Source: Takakia lepidozioides
Lineage: Eukaryota > Streptophyta > Takakiopsida > Takakiales > Takakiaceae
Assembly: GCA_030704615.1 (NCBI GenBank)
Contig: CM060731.1
Coordinates: forward strand, 43,958,001-44,022,000
DNA: 64,000 nucleotides
Direction: 5' to 3'
In this document: one piece after another, positions 53,501 through 64,000 of the stretch
How positions within the stretch are numbered: the first letter of the stretch is position 1
Layout of the letters: each line of letters opens with the position of its first letter
Made by a program: the position numbers and the translations under genes
The notes under the pieces: model-generated
What the model saw: the letters and a program-made list of their open reading frames with translations, nothing else
Told to the model about the DNA's origin: nothing
Database searches by the model: none

Positions 53501-56500
53501 CAAAAAAATTGTCTCTATCTCAGGGTGCCATTGCTTGTCCTGCCCCCTCTGCCTCAAGATCCTACTGAGAACCTTATGGAGTGGTTCTCTATGTCAGAAG
53601 CTTTGTTTGCTGAGTTGCGTGACACGTTGGAAATTGCCCACCTTAAGAGGATAGAGAGGCTGGAGGAGATGCCCAGAAAGGCAAGTGAGATTCTATGGTG
53701 GCCGTTCACACAACACTCCCTTGTTGCAGAGGAGGCTATTACGGTCATTGATTCACGGTCTGGGGAAAATTTTGCTGTGTACAAGGTGTGTTCGTGTGTC
53801 ACCTATCTCCCTTGGTTCACTTTTGACAACCAAAGATCTTCTGGACTTGGCACATGAGCTTAAATCAGGCCACATTGTCGGTTTATCCATCTAAGCGTTG
53901 ATTGCACTGAGTACAGGAGAATAAGTTCAGCTTTGTGACCACACATCAAGGTCCCAGCAGAGTTGCCTGGATTGCATTCAAAAGTAGACTTTTTAGGCTA
54001 GTGAACTTCCATGTTACTTGATATATACTACTACGTAGCAGTTCATGGAGAATCAACACAAGCTGTTGTGGAAGTTTTATATTGACAATTTGTGGACTAT
54101 TTTCTGAATCTGGAGATTGAAATATGGAGAACTATAGGGTGGCAGTGAGGGCCAGAGAGATGTGATAAAGCCACAGTTTGATGCATGTGCGAGCTGGTGG
54201 ACGCAGGGACCTGACACTACCCTCCAGGTAGACCTGAGTCCATTCTTTCTACCTTAGTGACTGTTCAAGCGTTGTGTCCCCCATCCTTTTTCATGTTGCT
54301 CTTGCTCCTCAACCCTTCTGGACTTGCCTTTAGCTAAAATAGAATACTGGTGATGGCTGAACTTATGAGCTCTTTGGGGGTTATTTTAAAACTAGAACTG
54401 CAATGCTGGTGATGGTTGTACATTTGGGGCAGATTGTGCAATGAGGCCTCTATGGAATTTTACCCTTCACCGTGGTCTGAATTTTACCAGTTGGTTGGCC
54501 ATAATTTCAGCCAGAGCTCGCCAGAGAAGCAGCATACACGGCAGGGAGGTATGGCCATGTCATGTTCCCTGAAAACGTGCATGAGCCTGCCCTTCGCTGT
54601 GCTGAACTCCTCCTCCAAGGTGTAGGACGAGGTAGCCACTCCCTCTCTTGTAGTTCCACTTCGCCCATTGGACCATGAATTCCACTTTTTAATTGTGTTT
54701 TCTTGCCCACTGGCTGTGTTTGTTGGTTCAGACACATTACTTGGTCGGTCCATTAGCAAGTCATGTATATGCCTATGTCTGCTGGCATATTCATAGCATG
54801 TGACACTACAGTTTATGGTTGATTTGTATGTTCACATGTTTTGGTCTCCCATATCAGTTGTCTGCTTAATGCATCTGGGATGTTTGGAACTCAGTAGCGC
54901 AGTTGTGATAATTTCCTATGTTGAATTTTATGCGGAGGCAGGGTGGGCAGACCGAGTCTACTATTCAGACAATGGGTCGACCGCAATAGAGATTGCCATC
55001 AAAATGGCTTTTCGCAAATTCTCCAACGACCATGGTCTGCATGTTCCATCTCCTAGCCCTGAGCGCCAGTTCAAGGTGACTATTTCACTTTGCATTACTA
55101 CAAGAGGTCGGATTCTGATAGAAGTGAACTGAAAAACTGTGCGGGAAGGAAATGAAATGAAATGGTACTTTGTAACGTCCCCAGGAAGCTCAAAGAGCTT
55201 ATGGGACAAGAGGAAAGAAACAGGAAAGAGAGAGGGGCCACAAACAGCCCAAAAGTAACTAAAGCTCAAGGGATTGTCTAAGAGTCAAGGGTTCATGCAC
55301 GCACGCTGCCAAGCATTTCTCCCTCGTAATGGAAAACCTCTGTGAGAGATTGGCTATCCCGGAACAGACAGTTGAATCTCCCGAGGAAAGAAACAAAAGA
55401 GAAATTACAGAAATGAAGAAAAAGATAGAAAGGGGGGGACAATCAAGGCCCTTAGGCTGTTGGTCAAGCCCCGGTGGTACTACAGATGTTCTAACTCATC
55501 CCAAGGTTATCACCAGAAAACTTGGATCACTTATCTTTCACACTGTAACTGATGGGTGAGGAATGCAGGTGCTTGCTCTCAAAGGGTCGTATCATGGGGA
55601 CACACTGGGAGCCATGGAGGCACAGGCACCCTCTGCTTACACTGGTTTTCTACAACAACCTTGGTAGTTGCCAGGGTGCTATGGGGGAACTGGGGACTAA
55701 TGTCCTCTTTAATCTTTTCTTGCCATAGTCTTGAGTGAGACTGGAGAGAGTTGATGCATGTATTTTTTCTTTGCTTGTAGTGACCTTGTGGCCATAGACT
55801 TCTTGCTCAGTTAGAGAGCTGAAATTAAGGTAGAGGACCATCATGGAAGGCTTGCTTAAGTAGAGGGAGTCATGATCCTCTGCAAATAGCTTTATAAGAT
55901 TTTGCAACCTCCTCATAGTTTGAGCAGGGGAAGGCAGCTTTTGGATATTCCTTGAGTTCCATTTGTTTAGCAAAGGCTGACAAGCATCTCAGAGTAGGTT
56001 TCTGAAAGCTGCTCAGGTTTTGTGGCATTTTCCTTGGCCACGACCTCCCCCCCAAGTTGTAGCTCAAACTTTCATCCACCCATGATTTCACAGACTAGTT
56101 TGCTAGTGATAGAGCAGCAAATTTTTCTTTCAGTATTTGGTACCACCATCTCACCTTAGATTCCGTGCCTTCTCAGAATGAGGTGGGTGTCGTTCTCATG
56201 AGATCAGTCACATTGTTCTGGAGTAGGCTGAGATTATAATCTCAAGGGCAGCAAGCAGTATGGCTTCCAGTCTCTTTTATCATTTAGTTGCCCTCTCGTA
56301 CAGTGGGCCTGGACTCCAGCAGCATTTATTAATGCTTTACCAGAATTTTGCTGCTGTTGCAGGTATTCAGGGAGAGGCCTATTCTTGGAGCCGCCCACTG
56401 TGTTTCAGCAGAACAGCCGTTGGCACTTGCATTTACCAGAGGCCTATCTCAGCACTAACAACATTGATGTGGCTCACAGTACGTTTGCCTCACAATTTCA

Positions 56501-59368
56501 ACCCATTGTACACCTCTTTTGACTTAAAATTGAAAATTTGTTCTTTTCAGCTACTTAAGAAACCATGACAATTACAAGGAAATATACATTATATATCCAT
56601 CCCTCGCAAATTAGGGTTTGCAGTGATTAAATCAGGGACTGTGTTGGGTGGGCTTGGTTGTTTGCTCTTGTGGATGAAGGCTGGAGATCAAGAGATGAAG
56701 TTTTTGACTTGAGCCGGGAGGCCACAACCCTCACCAAGGTCTACAGCACATTTATAGAGGAACAACTTTCATTATCTGCAGCTAAAGAGGAGACTACTTC
56801 CATAGCTGCCTTTATTACAGAGCCCGGTATGTGTCTATTCTACCAAATTTAACACAATTTCATGGAAAATGGATAGGAGGATGATACATGAGGTGCCCAG
56901 GCAGTGACATGTTCATCTCAGGAAGGTGGGGGCTAGAGAGTGGCTCGAAAAAAATGCCCACCCAGAGCACTTGAGACATGCTTTTGCAATATGTGTGGGC
57001 ATAGCTTACGGAGGAATGTATGAAAGCAACACGTCCTGCTGTTTTTGTACAATGTACTCCCATACATCAACGGCATATTCTTTTTCTTCCTCTTTGGACA
57101 TAGAGTCTAGCTAAACATTTGAGGCAATGGTTGGTTGGGTCATGGGTGGCAGTGATTCATGCAGCAGGAGGTATGGAGATGGTGGATCCTCTGTTCCAGC
57201 GCGTGCTTGTCCACAAATGTCGGCAGCAGCACATCCCTGTTATATTTGACGAAGTCTTTACTGGCTGCTGGAGGCTTGGTGCTGAGGTTCACCTGTATTG
57301 TTTTCTTGACCTTTGATCACACCTGAGTTTGTCAGGCTCTTTCACACATCTTCCGGAGTGTCTTTTGCCTTCAGACTTCTGACTCGAGGATGTGTTCCCA
57401 TATAATGACACATTGGATGTCTTGTTCTGACTGTGTGAATGTTAGCTGCATGTATGTCGATGTGCCCATGTGTGTATGTGCAGTTTAAACATGGTTGGAC
57501 TCTCCTGTATGCATGTTTGGTGAAGTCTTTGCCGAATCTGAGCAGTGTAGGCTTGGACTTCATGGGGACTGAACTCACTTGTTTGAACTCACTTGTTTCT
57601 GCTGCCAGTCTGCTATTGAATTATTGGGGTGCACGCCTGACATTGCATGCTATGCAAAACTCCTCACTGGAGGCCTGCTTCCACTAGCTGCAACTCTTGC
57701 CTCTCAGTCTGTATTTGATGTCTTCATCGGCCAATCAAAGGTCAGGAAACCCCTGGCGCTTCCAGCCGTGTTCTCCTCTCTCTTTATCTTTCTTTGATTT
57801 TTGGAAGTTTCAAGACAGACCAGTGGGGGCAGTTAAGGCAGAGTGCACTGCCATTTGCAGGTCAGTACCCTCACAAAGACTGATATACAGACACATGAAG
57901 TTAGTGCAATACATAGGAAGATGCTATACTTGGTAGACTTAAGGTAGCCTTGTGGTTATGTATCCCTTGCCAAGTTTTGATAAAGCAGGGGACAGGAGAG
58001 GCTGACGCACAAGTACGGATAGACAGTCTAAGGATAAGAGGCTAGGGAATGATTTGAACAGACAAGCACATTGAGAGGGATAGAGAGAGGTGGAAAAGCT
58101 AGGGTGAGACGAGACATATATGGACTTCTCTATCTTTGCTTGTCTTGACCTAGTGCTATGTGATGCTTGGGGAAGGAAACAGCTAGATGCTCTATTACAT
58201 GGGCATTCATACACAGCTCATGCCATGGGATGCGGCGCTGCGGTCACCACTATCCAGCACTTTTCTAATCCCTCACGGAATTTCAACCTTTTGCCGAACC
58301 AACGCCGGCTGAGGGAGGTGTGGATATGCCCCCTCTTTTTGGTAGAATAATGAATTTCAGTAGGTTGTTGAGAATCATGTGGCCGTGCCTGGTGGCCTCC
58401 AAGTGAAGCATATACTGTCAGTCTCCAGTTTACATCTGTATGAGATTGAGAGAGCCTGTTCTATCTGTTGATTTGATATGGAAGCTTTTGGTTGCATGTG
58501 CAGTTGTGGAGCCCAGAGTTAGTATCAGAAATTTCATCACATCATGCCGTGAAGAGAGTGGTATCTCTTGGGACCCTATTTTCCCTAGAGCTCCGGGCCA
58601 GTCCTTTGAACGCTGGGTATGTACATCTTTCCCTGAGAATGGGGTTGTGACAGTGATGCGTAAGAGAAGAGAGGAAAGGTTTGAGGGAGAACCACCAGTT
58701 TTCCTGTGCAGCAATTCTGCATGTTAAGCAAGTCCAGTCATGTGTTGGGAGCAACGACTCCGATAATGTACCTTATGTAGGAAAGCACCCCTCAACTTTT
58801 CCTTGTGTTCTCCTCCCGCCCCTTGTCATCTGTCAACTTCGTAAGCTAAAATGAGGATGTTGCATTGTTCCATGCCCAGAAGAGACTTGTGTGCTTTGGT
58901 TGAGTATGCAATATTAATGTGAAGCGTTGCCACAAGAAGATAAGACACAGGTTTTGGTAACTAGCTCTGCAACACACAAGGGCATGCTTTCTTCTTTGCA
59001 TTGGCATGTCACACAATCCAGGCCAGTTAATGGAATTCGGCATATCGACTCACACAAATGTACACAGGCTGGTGGTCGATCTTAACCATTATGATATTAG
59101 TAGCTTGACAAGTGCATGTTGCATTAACGCAATGCCAGAAAGTCTCATGCTAGGCGTGCTCATCTGAACTATCTCTCACATGTCTCTATGGATGAGAACT
59201 TTGTGCAGGTATGCATCTACGATGTCCAGAGAGCTCGTGGACAGGCTTCGATCCGATGGCATCTACACCCGACCACTAGGAAATGTGGTGTACCTCATGT
59301 GTGGGCCACTCACATCGCCTGAAACTTGCTCAGCTTTATTGCGCAAGTTGCTTGACCGGCTGGGTTAG
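50598..59368 (+). CDS. BIO3-BIO1: Bifunctional dethiobiotin synthetase / DAPA aminotransferase
   Basis: One gene encodes two consecutive biotin-synthesis enzymes, as in other plants, where the product is mitochondrial. Exon 1 (50598-50862) has a basic presequence and the dethiobiotin synthetase P-loop GANTGVGKT. Then follow 51203-about 51594 (LYLKPVQTGYPVDSD), an exon of uncertain start ending 52988 (ETAGGVASPGPSGTLQCDLY), 53207-53377 (GVLVGDGKLGG), 53524-53785 (WWPFTQH, IDSRSGENF), 54156-54227 (CASWWTQGPD), 54511-54619 (HVMFPENVHEPAL), 54942-55075 (SDNGSTAIEIA), 55569-55663 (GSYHGDTLGAMEAQAPS), 56363-56478, 56680-56826, 57153-57286 (VIFDEVFTG), 57609-57740 (AKLLTGG with the PLP lysine), 58183-58317 (HGHSYTAHAMGC), 58504-58616 (LGTLFSLEL) and 59209-59368 (RPLGNVVYLMCGP, stop TAG). 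Phases agree nearly throughout. HAAGG and TGCWR replace the HGAGG and TGFWR I recall from Arabidopsis. Confidence 0.95.
51835..51900 (-). repeat. Copy of the dispersed element in a BIO3-BIO1 intron
   Basis: The plus strand reads GAAAATGTACTTTATAACAT, then GAGCTTAAGGGACAAGAGAA. This is the reverse complement of the family core with an intact GTCCCTTAAGCTC block. Confidence 0.65.
52445..52550 (-). repeat. Copy of the dispersed element in a BIO3-BIO1 intron or exon edge
   Basis: The plus strand reads GAAATGAAATGAAATGGTGC, then TTTATAACATCC and GAGCTTCCATGGGGCC. It lies immediately upstream of the third coding exon, and its right end may contribute sequence near that exon's acceptor. Confidence 0.7.
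55140..55260 (-). repeat. Well-preserved copy of the dispersed element in a BIO3-BIO1 intron
   Basis: The plus strand reads GAAATGAAATGAAATGGTAC, then TTTGTAACGTCCCC, AGCTCAAAGAGCTTATGGGA and CAAGAGG. It is the closest match to the copy at 10144-10250, in opposite orientation. Confidence 0.8.
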
Positions 59369-60422
59369 AGGTGAGTAGATGTTGCCTTAGCATCCCATGT
59401 TCAACAGACTTGACATCACATTTTCCAGTATTTCCAACTCTACATATTAGTGCACTGCACAATATCCAGTCTTAGGCAATGCGGCTCATAAGCATTCAAT
59501 GAACCCTGCTTGTCTCAGTTGTGTTGCACAGACTTCCTTGGACAGCATCTAGTAGGTATGACTGGAATTGGTACCCTATCGATGGGTTTCAAGGTTGATG
59601 TGTTGTGTGTACATTTTTTTTTTTGGGGGGGGGGGTGTTCCAGGTGGGAGTTCTGGACATTCTTGGAAGGTAGAGTATCTACAATTTGCCCAAAATTTGG
59701 GAGCCAGGATAATCTTGGACCTTTCATTATGCCAGCATTTTGGAATGTGGTAAACCAGATCAAAATTTGCTCCTCATAGCAAAAAGGAGTGTGACTCCAA
59801 TGTAGCTATGAGTTGTTGGTGCTACAAGGGCAATGTAGTTTTCATGTTCTGTAATGTACATGGAAGCTAAATGTGCAATGGTATCTGTTCCATATCCTTG
59901 TATCTGTTCCATATCCCACAAACCTTGCCAACACGTCTCACCTGAGCTTAATTCACCAGACGTCCAGGTGGAATCCCGGTTATCCTCTAATTCCTGGAAG
60001 CCGGTCACTGCCCTGTAGGCCTCTGCACTATCATCAAGACTGGGTTAAAACTTGGTCTTGATACTTTGAATGCAGGAGCAGGAATTGAGAAAACATAAAC
60101 CCCAAAAAGATCTGGGCCAGGCCACTCTGTCGAAAGATCACTACCTAGTTCCCAGAGTAACCTAATTCATTGTCTCCTTTAGATTTGTGCATTTTTCACA
60201 AGCCTTTTGAAGAGTATTCCACAACATAAACATTTGCATGGGTTTTATGTCCGGCGCAAGCTGTATAGTCCACTTTACTTGTTTGCTATACAGGTGGATT
60301 TTCCGGAATCATTATGTATTCCTTGCAGAAGCTGGCATTTTTTATAAATTAGTGAACAATTCTTTCAGTGATCGAGGAAAGACGGGCAATCAATCAATCC
60401 ACCACGCGTTCCCAGAAATAAG
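59369..60422. other. Tail-to-tail interval between BIO3-BIO1 and the PhzF-like gene
   Basis: No gene is present. It carries an adjacent homopolymer pair, T(11) at 59614-59624 followed by G(11) at 59625-59635, and a direct repeat of TATCTGTTCCATATCC near 59881 and 59900. Confidence 0.6.
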
Positions 60423-61511
60423 TTAGCTCCAATTGAAAAGCACCCCGGACATGACCAAGACCGCTCGACCTCGTACGTAGACGCGCCCAGCAGGATTGTC
60501 CACTCTTAGACTCAACGCTCCCCCTCTTTTGGAAGCTTGGTAGGCCTTCAAATTTTGCTTCCCAAGCTTGGCCAACCAATACGGCGCGAGCGCACAATGC
60601 GCGCTCCCACACACTGGGTCCTCATCGATGCCAAACCTAGGACAGAAAAACCTGGAGACAAAATCATAGGGAGACTCTGCGGAAGCACGAGCTGTTACGA
60701 GCACCCCGCGACCGCTGCAACGCATGATTTCCTCCATCTTGGCATCCATCCCAGCGACCTCCTCTGCACTTGCAACCTCAACAAGAAAATCGCCCGAAGC
60801 AGTTCTTCCAGTTGAGACCGGAGTACATCGGTGCAGAGTGTGACAGAGGTGCTTCAGGTCCGTGGAAGGGCAAGGCGACGTTGACACAAGGGGGAAATCA
60901 AGCTCCACTAGTCCCTGCCATTCTAAGTCGTCCATGACCTTGCGAACACTTAGCAAACCAGATCTTGTGAAAAATTGAATCGCAGAGCCAGTCACCATGC
61001 CAGATGCAAACAGCAAGTATGATGCTGCCAATGTTGCATGGCCACAGAGATCCACTTCCACGACGGGAGTGAACCACCTCAGATCATACTGATCTACTGT
61101 CGCTTCATCACCATCTCCATTCTCATGAGCTGTCCGTCCGTTGACCTCCTTCCATCCTGTTCGTTCATCGCCACCTCCTTCCCCATTCACTCCATTGAAA
61201 TACTCGCACTGTCCTCCTACACCATAACTTTGAGCCGATCGCTTCACCAGGAAAGCAGTTTGAGACACATTGAATTCTGCAGCCACCTGCTGTATCCATT
61301 TTGCATCCTTGTGGTACAGCAGACAACACACAACCGCTGGATTTCCCGAAAACTGTTTATCTGTGAAGGCATCCACCTGAGCATAATCTATAAATCCCTC
61401 ACACTGCGAGGAGAAGCCTTTCTGCACGCCCACTGCTTTGGATATGGGGAAGAAGGACGCCATAACCAGACCTCCAGACACGCTCTGGAATTCATTCACT
61501 TTTTCAACCAT
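60423..61511 (-). CDS. PhzF-family isomerase-like protein
   Basis: The 362-residue product, intronless from the ATG at 61511, belongs to the PhzF/PBLD family of diaminopimelate-epimerase fold proteins; the plant substrates are unknown to me. Landmarks are QVDAFTDKQFSGNPAVV (residues 45-61), NVSQTAFL (81-88), WFTPVVEVDLCGHATLA and the C-terminal-half signature FGIDEDPVCGSAHCALAP, followed by SKRGGALSLRV. About 30 extra N-terminal residues precede the fold, and a later ATG (MASFFP, residue 17) is an alternative start. Residues 100-130 form a low-complexity insertion rich in Gly, Glu and Asn. Gln84 stands where bacterial PhzF has its catalytic Glu. It diverges from SMC4. Confidence 0.92.
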   Translation of the reverse strand: MVEKVNEFQSVSGGLVMASFFPISKAVGVQKGFSSQCEGFIDYAQVDAFTDKQFSGNPAVVCCLLYHKDAKWIQQVAAEFNVSQTAFLVKRSAQSYGVGGQCEYFNGVNGEGGGDERTGWKEVNGRTAHENGDGDEATVDQYDLRWFTPVVEVDLCGHATLAASYLLFASGMVTGSAIQFFTRSGLLSVRKVMDDLEWQGLVELDFPLVSTSPCPSTDLKHLCHTLHRCTPVSTGRTASGDFLVEVASAEEVAGMDAKMEEIMRCSGRGVLVTARASAESPYDFVSRFFCPRFGIDEDPVCGSAHCALAPYWLAKLGKQNLKAYQASKRGGALSLRVDNPAGRVYVRGRAVLVMSGVLFNWS

Positions 61512-62109
61512 ACTTACCCCCCTTAGCAATTTATTTGATTTTCGAATTTCGGCTTTCAATCCCTGTTTTATAGGACACTCAGTGTCGATTCATGGCACAA
61601 AGAGATTTGAACTCTAGATCTTCTGGGAGCCATGGACGTTGTGCACAGAGTAGATGTTCCCGCCCTTGTTTCAAGTTGAAGGCTTCTCTGTCCCCTTCGT
61701 CTCTCTCGCTCTCTCGCTCCATCGGAGCTCAAATTGTGGTCGCAATCGACGCAGACAGAGTAGTTGGAGGTGCGTAGGCCTTCAATTGAAGGTAGCAGCA
61801 CTTTTTTTGAACTGGCAGTCTTTCACTTCTGTCTGTTACAGTCTGGTTTCGACAGACCTTGACGTTGTTTGATTAGTAAGAGTGTGCAGACCTCAGGGTT
61901 TGTATGGAAGGTAGCAGAACTCATTGTTACTGTCCCCCTGCCACATAGTCTGGGCCAGTCTATTCGGCGCAGTTTTGAACTTTGTTCTCGTCTGTGTGAG
62001 TGTGTGTGTGTGTGTGTGTGTGTACCTGCATCGCAAGGGCAGTGGAGCAAATATGACTTCTCGGGAGGCTTTTTCCTCCTTCTAGTTGCTGTACAGAATT
62101 GTGGCGGGA
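61512..62109. promoter_or_regulatory. Shared upstream region between the PhzF-like gene and SMC4
   Basis: An interval of about 600 bases separates the two divergent start codons. It contains a (CT)-rich TCTCTCGCTCTCTCGCTCC stretch near 61700 and a (TG)n microsatellite at 62000-62023, just upstream of the SMC4 start. Core promoter elements were not assigned. Confidence 0.5.
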
Positions 62110-64000
62110 ATGGGACGAGTGAGTTCGGCGGCCCCTGAGGGGGCCCCGGCTCCCCACCAGAATCGGCCAAGGTTGTTCATCAAGGAAATGGTGTTGGAGA
62201 ATTTTAAGTCGTATGCTGGGAAGCAGTTCATTGGACCTTTTCATAAGGTGATTATTTCCCTTTATGTAGTTTCCTTCATGTACAGCACGAAGATACCTTG
62301 GCATTCCACTCATCCAGCAAATTTTCATCACGTCATTGCGTTCTGGTTTGAGATTGGAGTATCACTGGAGAGGTCTACTTCTGTGCTTGCAGTGCTTCTC
62401 GGCAGTTGTGGGGCCAAATGGCAGCGGGAAAAGCAACGTTATTGATGCCATGCTCTTCGTCTTTGGCAAACGTGCTAAACAGGTCTGGTTCTTTATAACT
62501 GGAAGCCCAATAGTGAGAATTGTCATGTTAACTGTAAGAGTCATCAACAACCTCTTTCATGTATCCATCACATTTCTCACGTTTCTCTCACAGACTTTAA
62601 TGCAGCTACTTAAGTCTCCAAAGAAAATTGCTGTGTTTGATAATCTTAGCAGCTAAAAGTGCTGATTTGGGAAGTGCAGATGCGGTTGAACAAGGTGTCA
62701 GAGCTTATCCACAACTCCACCAACCATCAAAACTTGGAGAAGGCCTCTGTGTCTGTGCATTTCCAGGAGATCATTGACCTGGTAGAGCTCTTTCAGTCCT
62801 TGGAGAGCCTAAGGGCCCTCAGAAGAGAGTAAGAAGGGAGTTTTCTGTTTATCTGCCATATGTAGTTTGTTTTGAGTTTAAATTTCTAGTATCCAAAAGC
62901 TGTCTGAAGTTCTGCACAGAATCTATCTTACTAGGTTACATTGGGCTGCATGTTGTGGTGGGGCCAGGAAGGCGATGCTTATGAGGCTGTACCTGGATCA
63001 GAGTTTTCGCTCACGCGAGTTGCCCTCCGGGACAACTCCTCAAAGTACTACATTGACAACCGCACCAGTACCTTCACTGAAGTCACCAAGATGCTGAGAG
63101 CCAAAGGGGTAGACCTTGAACACAACCGTTTCCTCATTTTGCAGGTGAGACCAGTTGAATCCACAGTAACTGTGTAGCAAAACCATGAGTGTGCTTTGGG
63201 CTACTGTTTTCATAGATAAATTTGCAGCTTTGTGGAAAGGTTGAGGAAGAGGAATTGTTTCACAACCGTCCTGCCACAGTGGTTATAAGATTCTAAAGAA
63301 CCCTTTTTTTAGCTTATACCAAGCATTATCAACCCATGAGATTGATGAGCTGGTGGAAAAAGGAGCACGCACAGACTGGTACTTTGGACAACCCATACCT
63401 TATGGGACTTAAGACCTGCTATTGGAGGCTTCTCCCTTCTTTCAATACTTGTCTTTCCCTTTGACGGTAGATTCATGCTGCACAAAGCAGTCTGGGACTG
63501 GGAATTCTGCAGACCAATGAGATAGCTAAAAATGATTGCTGGAGGTCGTTGTAGGGGGAGGTTGAGCAGATATCATTGATGAAGCCTAAGGCGCAGGGTC
63601 CTCATGATGAAGGGTTTTTGGAATACCTGGAAGACATAATTGGCTCAAATCAATATGTCGAAGGCATTCAGGGGGCCACCGAACAGTAAGTGTGACCCTC
63701 TACGACAAAGTCATTTATCAAGTGGTTTTGTCCTGTATGTTTCTATCACAACTACATTTGATGTGCTAGACTAGAGTCAAACTACCCCGTTTTATCCTCT
63801 GTCTGGATTAGACCTTAATTCATGTATTGAACATGCAACATGATTTAGGTTGGAATTATTGAACGAGAAACGGGATAGTATGGTGCAGCGAGTCAAGATT
63901 GCAGAGAAGGAGAAGGATGGTCTGGAGGTAACACTGGTCTTTTCCCCTTCAGAAATGTGATGTAGTCGATGTGAATCACCAACCACAATTTGATTGCAGA
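62110..64000 (+). CDS. SMC4: Condensin subunit SMC4, N-terminal part, cut by the window edge
   Basis: SMC4 is an ATPase core subunit of condensin, which compacts chromosomes. Exons: 62110-62247 (LFIKEMVLENFKSYAGKQF), 62393-62482 (Walker A GPNGSGKSN, MLFVFGKRAKQ), 62680-62781 (MRLNKVSELIHNSTNHQNL), 62968-63144 (AVPGSEFSLTRVALRDNSS, DLEHNRFLILQ), 63555-63685 (GEVEQISLMKPKAQGPHDEG, FLEYLEDIIGS) and 63850-63927 (start of the coiled coil). The next acceptor, GATTGCAG, is at 63992-63999, so a new exon begins at 64000. All joins keep phase. The ATG at 62110 gives a short 17-residue leader before the conserved domain. The hinge and the C-terminal ATPase half lie outside the window. Confidence 0.95.

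Noticed and set aside
61038-61526. 162-residue plus-strand ORF opposite the PhzF-like gene
   Set aside because: It is an antisense shadow of a gene with strong motif support on the minus strand.
62000-62023. (TG)n tract before SMC4 as a regulatory switch
   Set aside because: A plain microsatellite; nothing in the sequence supports a regulatory role.

Overview
The window is nuclear DNA of a land plant, most likely a seedless one (lycophyte- or fern-like; this is inferred from the style of the pentatricopeptide repeats and from intron structure, and a bryophyte is not excluded). Genes are split by many small GT-AG introns. Several encode plant-type organellar proteins, including a fused BIO3-BIO1 gene, a GLYK-type glycerate kinase, an RH22-type helicase and a plastid-type PGP phosphatase. 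The intervening DNA is full of decayed transposable elements. There are no operons, CRISPR arrays or tRNA/rRNA genes that I can see.

Layout. 1-12 kb is a repeat graveyard. It holds a Ty3/gypsy reverse transcriptase on the minus strand abutting an integrase on the plus strand, a putative LTR, a diverged 500-bp direct repeat pair, a foldback element, a minisatellite that changes orientation, and an inverted repeat pair. 10.9-14.2 kb carries two pieces of PLS-type PPR pseudogenes. 14.2-19.7 kb is mostly non-coding, with one unrecognised 173-residue ORF and copies of a short dispersed element. 19.7-25.3 kb is a divergent UDP-glucose pyrophosphorylase whose N-terminal exons I could not find. 26.2-31.8 kb is an RH22-like DEAD-box helicase. 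32.2-33.3 kb is a frameshifted F-box gene with a 199-bp tandem duplication behind its start. 34.8-35.3 kb is an intronless glycine-rich RNA-binding protein.

From 36.5 kb the window becomes a compact run of housekeeping genes: PGP phosphatase (+), glycerate kinase (-), POP5 (+), BIO3-BIO1 (+), a PhzF-like protein (-) and the 5' part of SMC4 (+), which runs off the right edge. PGP phosphatase/glycerate kinase converge tail to tail. Glycerate kinase/POP5 and PhzF/SMC4 diverge from short shared promoters of about 0.5-0.6 kb.

The genes serve separate tasks: photorespiration, biotin synthesis, phosphatidylglycerol synthesis, sugar nucleotides, plastid RNA/ribosome biogenesis, RNase P/MRP and chromosome condensation. 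They do not form a shared pathway. I see no convincing new multi-gene system. The most unusual observations are a possible alternative exon in the UGPase gene that would remove the catalytic-lysine segment, a Gln in place of the catalytic Glu in the PhzF-like protein, missing conserved segments in the glycerate kinase, a recent inverted copy of POP5 exon 1, and a short element family repeatedly found in introns. Exon boundaries were worked out by eye from reading-frame phase, splice dinucleotides and family similarity recalled from memory, not from transcripts.
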